Shown here in pieces: positions 5,723 through 6,174 of a DNA stretch of 6,174 bases. The notes beneath the pieces were generated by a model that did no database searches, had not been told where the DNA came from, and was given only the letters and a program-made list of their open reading frames with translations. Position numbers and translations under genes: made by a program. Every line of letters begins with the position of its first letter. Position 1 is the first letter of the stretch. This DNA comes from Campylobacteraceae bacterium (GTDB lineage Bacteria > Campylobacterota > Campylobacteria > Campylobacterales > Sulfurovaceae), in the NCBI GenBank assembly GCA_027083075.1, contig JALWQQ010000106.1, positions 1-6,174 on the forward strand, written 5' to 3'.

Positions 5723-6174
5723 TTACGACTCCGTAAGAGCATTGAGGGTACGATACTCGTAGAGTGCAAAATCGTCCGTCATACCACTGATAAAATCAAC
5801 CAAAAGACGCAGACGCAAGTAGCGCTCGACAAGTGCAAAGTCGCTCTTCTTCTCATACCGCTTCAGGTCGCTCCGATAGGCGGCGATCTGCTTGGCGCCA
5901 ATGCGCCCTATAAGCCTTTCGCAAAGAAAACAGCTACTTTTGCCCTCATCCAAAAGCCTTGCGAACGCCTCTGCATCCAACTCCAGTAGCATTCCGTAAC
6001 GATCAAGAAGCGTCGTTACGATCGTATAACCCTGCAACTCCAAGCGTTGCACACTTTTGGCGCGATAGATATGTTTCCATGAGATATCGCGCAAGATGGC
6101 GATCGCCTGTGCGTAAGGGTTGTTGCGCTCAAACTCCAAAAGCGAGGCGTTAAACTCCCCGACAAAGAGCGCCT
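5723..6174 (-). CDS. dgt: dGTPase-like dNTP triphosphohydrolase (C-terminal part)
   Basis: The frame runs in from the right edge and ends at the TAA at 5723-5725, leaving 149 visible residues; the true start is outside the window. The C-terminal region matches E. coli-type dGTPase: ALFVGEFNASLLE at the edge, HIYRAKSVQRLELQGY (34-49 of the visible part) and VDFISGMTDDFALYEYRTL (125-143), corresponding to the conserved VERLELQGY and DYISGMTDxxAxxEYR segments. The enzyme splits dGTP or other dNTPs into nucleoside and triphosphate; the HD-domain metal site (H...HD...D) is expected upstream and cannot be checked here. An in-frame TTG at 6139 is not the start, because conserved sequence continues beyond it. 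It is followed after one base by the small membrane-protein gene, so the two probably form an operon. The exact substrate preference cannot be told. Confidence 0.9.
   Translation of the reverse strand, partial: ALFVGEFNASLLEFERNNPYAQAIAILRDISWKHIYRAKSVQRLELQGYTIVTTLLDRYGMLLELDAEAFARLLDEGKSSCFLCERLIGRIGAKQIAAYRSDLKRYEKKSDFALVERYLRLRLLVDFISGMTDDFALYEYRTLNALTES

Noticed and set aside
1..6174. Undescribed multi-gene defence, mobile or biosynthetic system
   Set aside because: All genes except the small membrane protein fall into known families, composition is even, and there are no integrases, transposases, direct repeats, toxin-antitoxin pairs or CRISPR repeats.

Overview
The window looks like an ordinary piece of chromosome from a bacterium of the Campylobacterota (former Epsilonproteobacteria), probably a free-living relative of Sulfurimonas or Sulfurovum with a mid-range GC content. 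The assignment is inferred from protein character (AccA, ArgJ, L28 and the small DUF465 protein all read like members of that group) and from the pairing of rpmB with a two-helix potassium channel and with a divergent rpe. From memory, that pairing also occurs in Helicobacter and Campylobacter genomes. No marker gene fixes the genus.

Left part, plus strand: the C-terminal half of accA (cut by the left edge) is followed, with a one-base stop/start overlap, by a DedA-family membrane protein gene. Middle, minus strand, read from right to left: rpmB (ribosomal protein L28), a potassium channel with two membrane helices and a cytoplasmic RCK module, argJ, a YdcH/DUF465 small protein, and an exported protein with two OB-fold-like domains. 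These five genes are closely packed (gaps of 32, 10 and 41 bases, then an overlap of 4) and are probably partly co-transcribed. One promoter is visible before rpmB and a second just after argJ. Right part: rpe on the plus strand, divergent from rpmB across a 140-base region that holds both promoters. Facing rpe on the minus strand are the 3' end of a dGTPase-type gene (cut by the right edge) and a 99-residue membrane protein of unknown function.

The known functions are mostly housekeeping: fatty acid synthesis, translation, arginine synthesis, pentose phosphate metabolism, dNTP control and potassium flux. I see no mobile element, CRISPR array, tRNA or rRNA, and no defence or biosynthetic cluster. 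The window is almost fully coding; the only gap above 60 bases is the rpmB/rpe divergent region.

The features that merit attention are small ones. The channel gene has an internal ATG with a strong ribosome binding site exactly at the start of its RCK domain, while its annotated start has no such site and directly abuts a 10-bp hairpin. Its RCK domain lacks all three nucleotide-binding glycines. Both convergent gene pairs overlap tail to tail by four bases with interleaved stop codons. The two-domain exported protein is translationally coupled to a YdcH-like protein.
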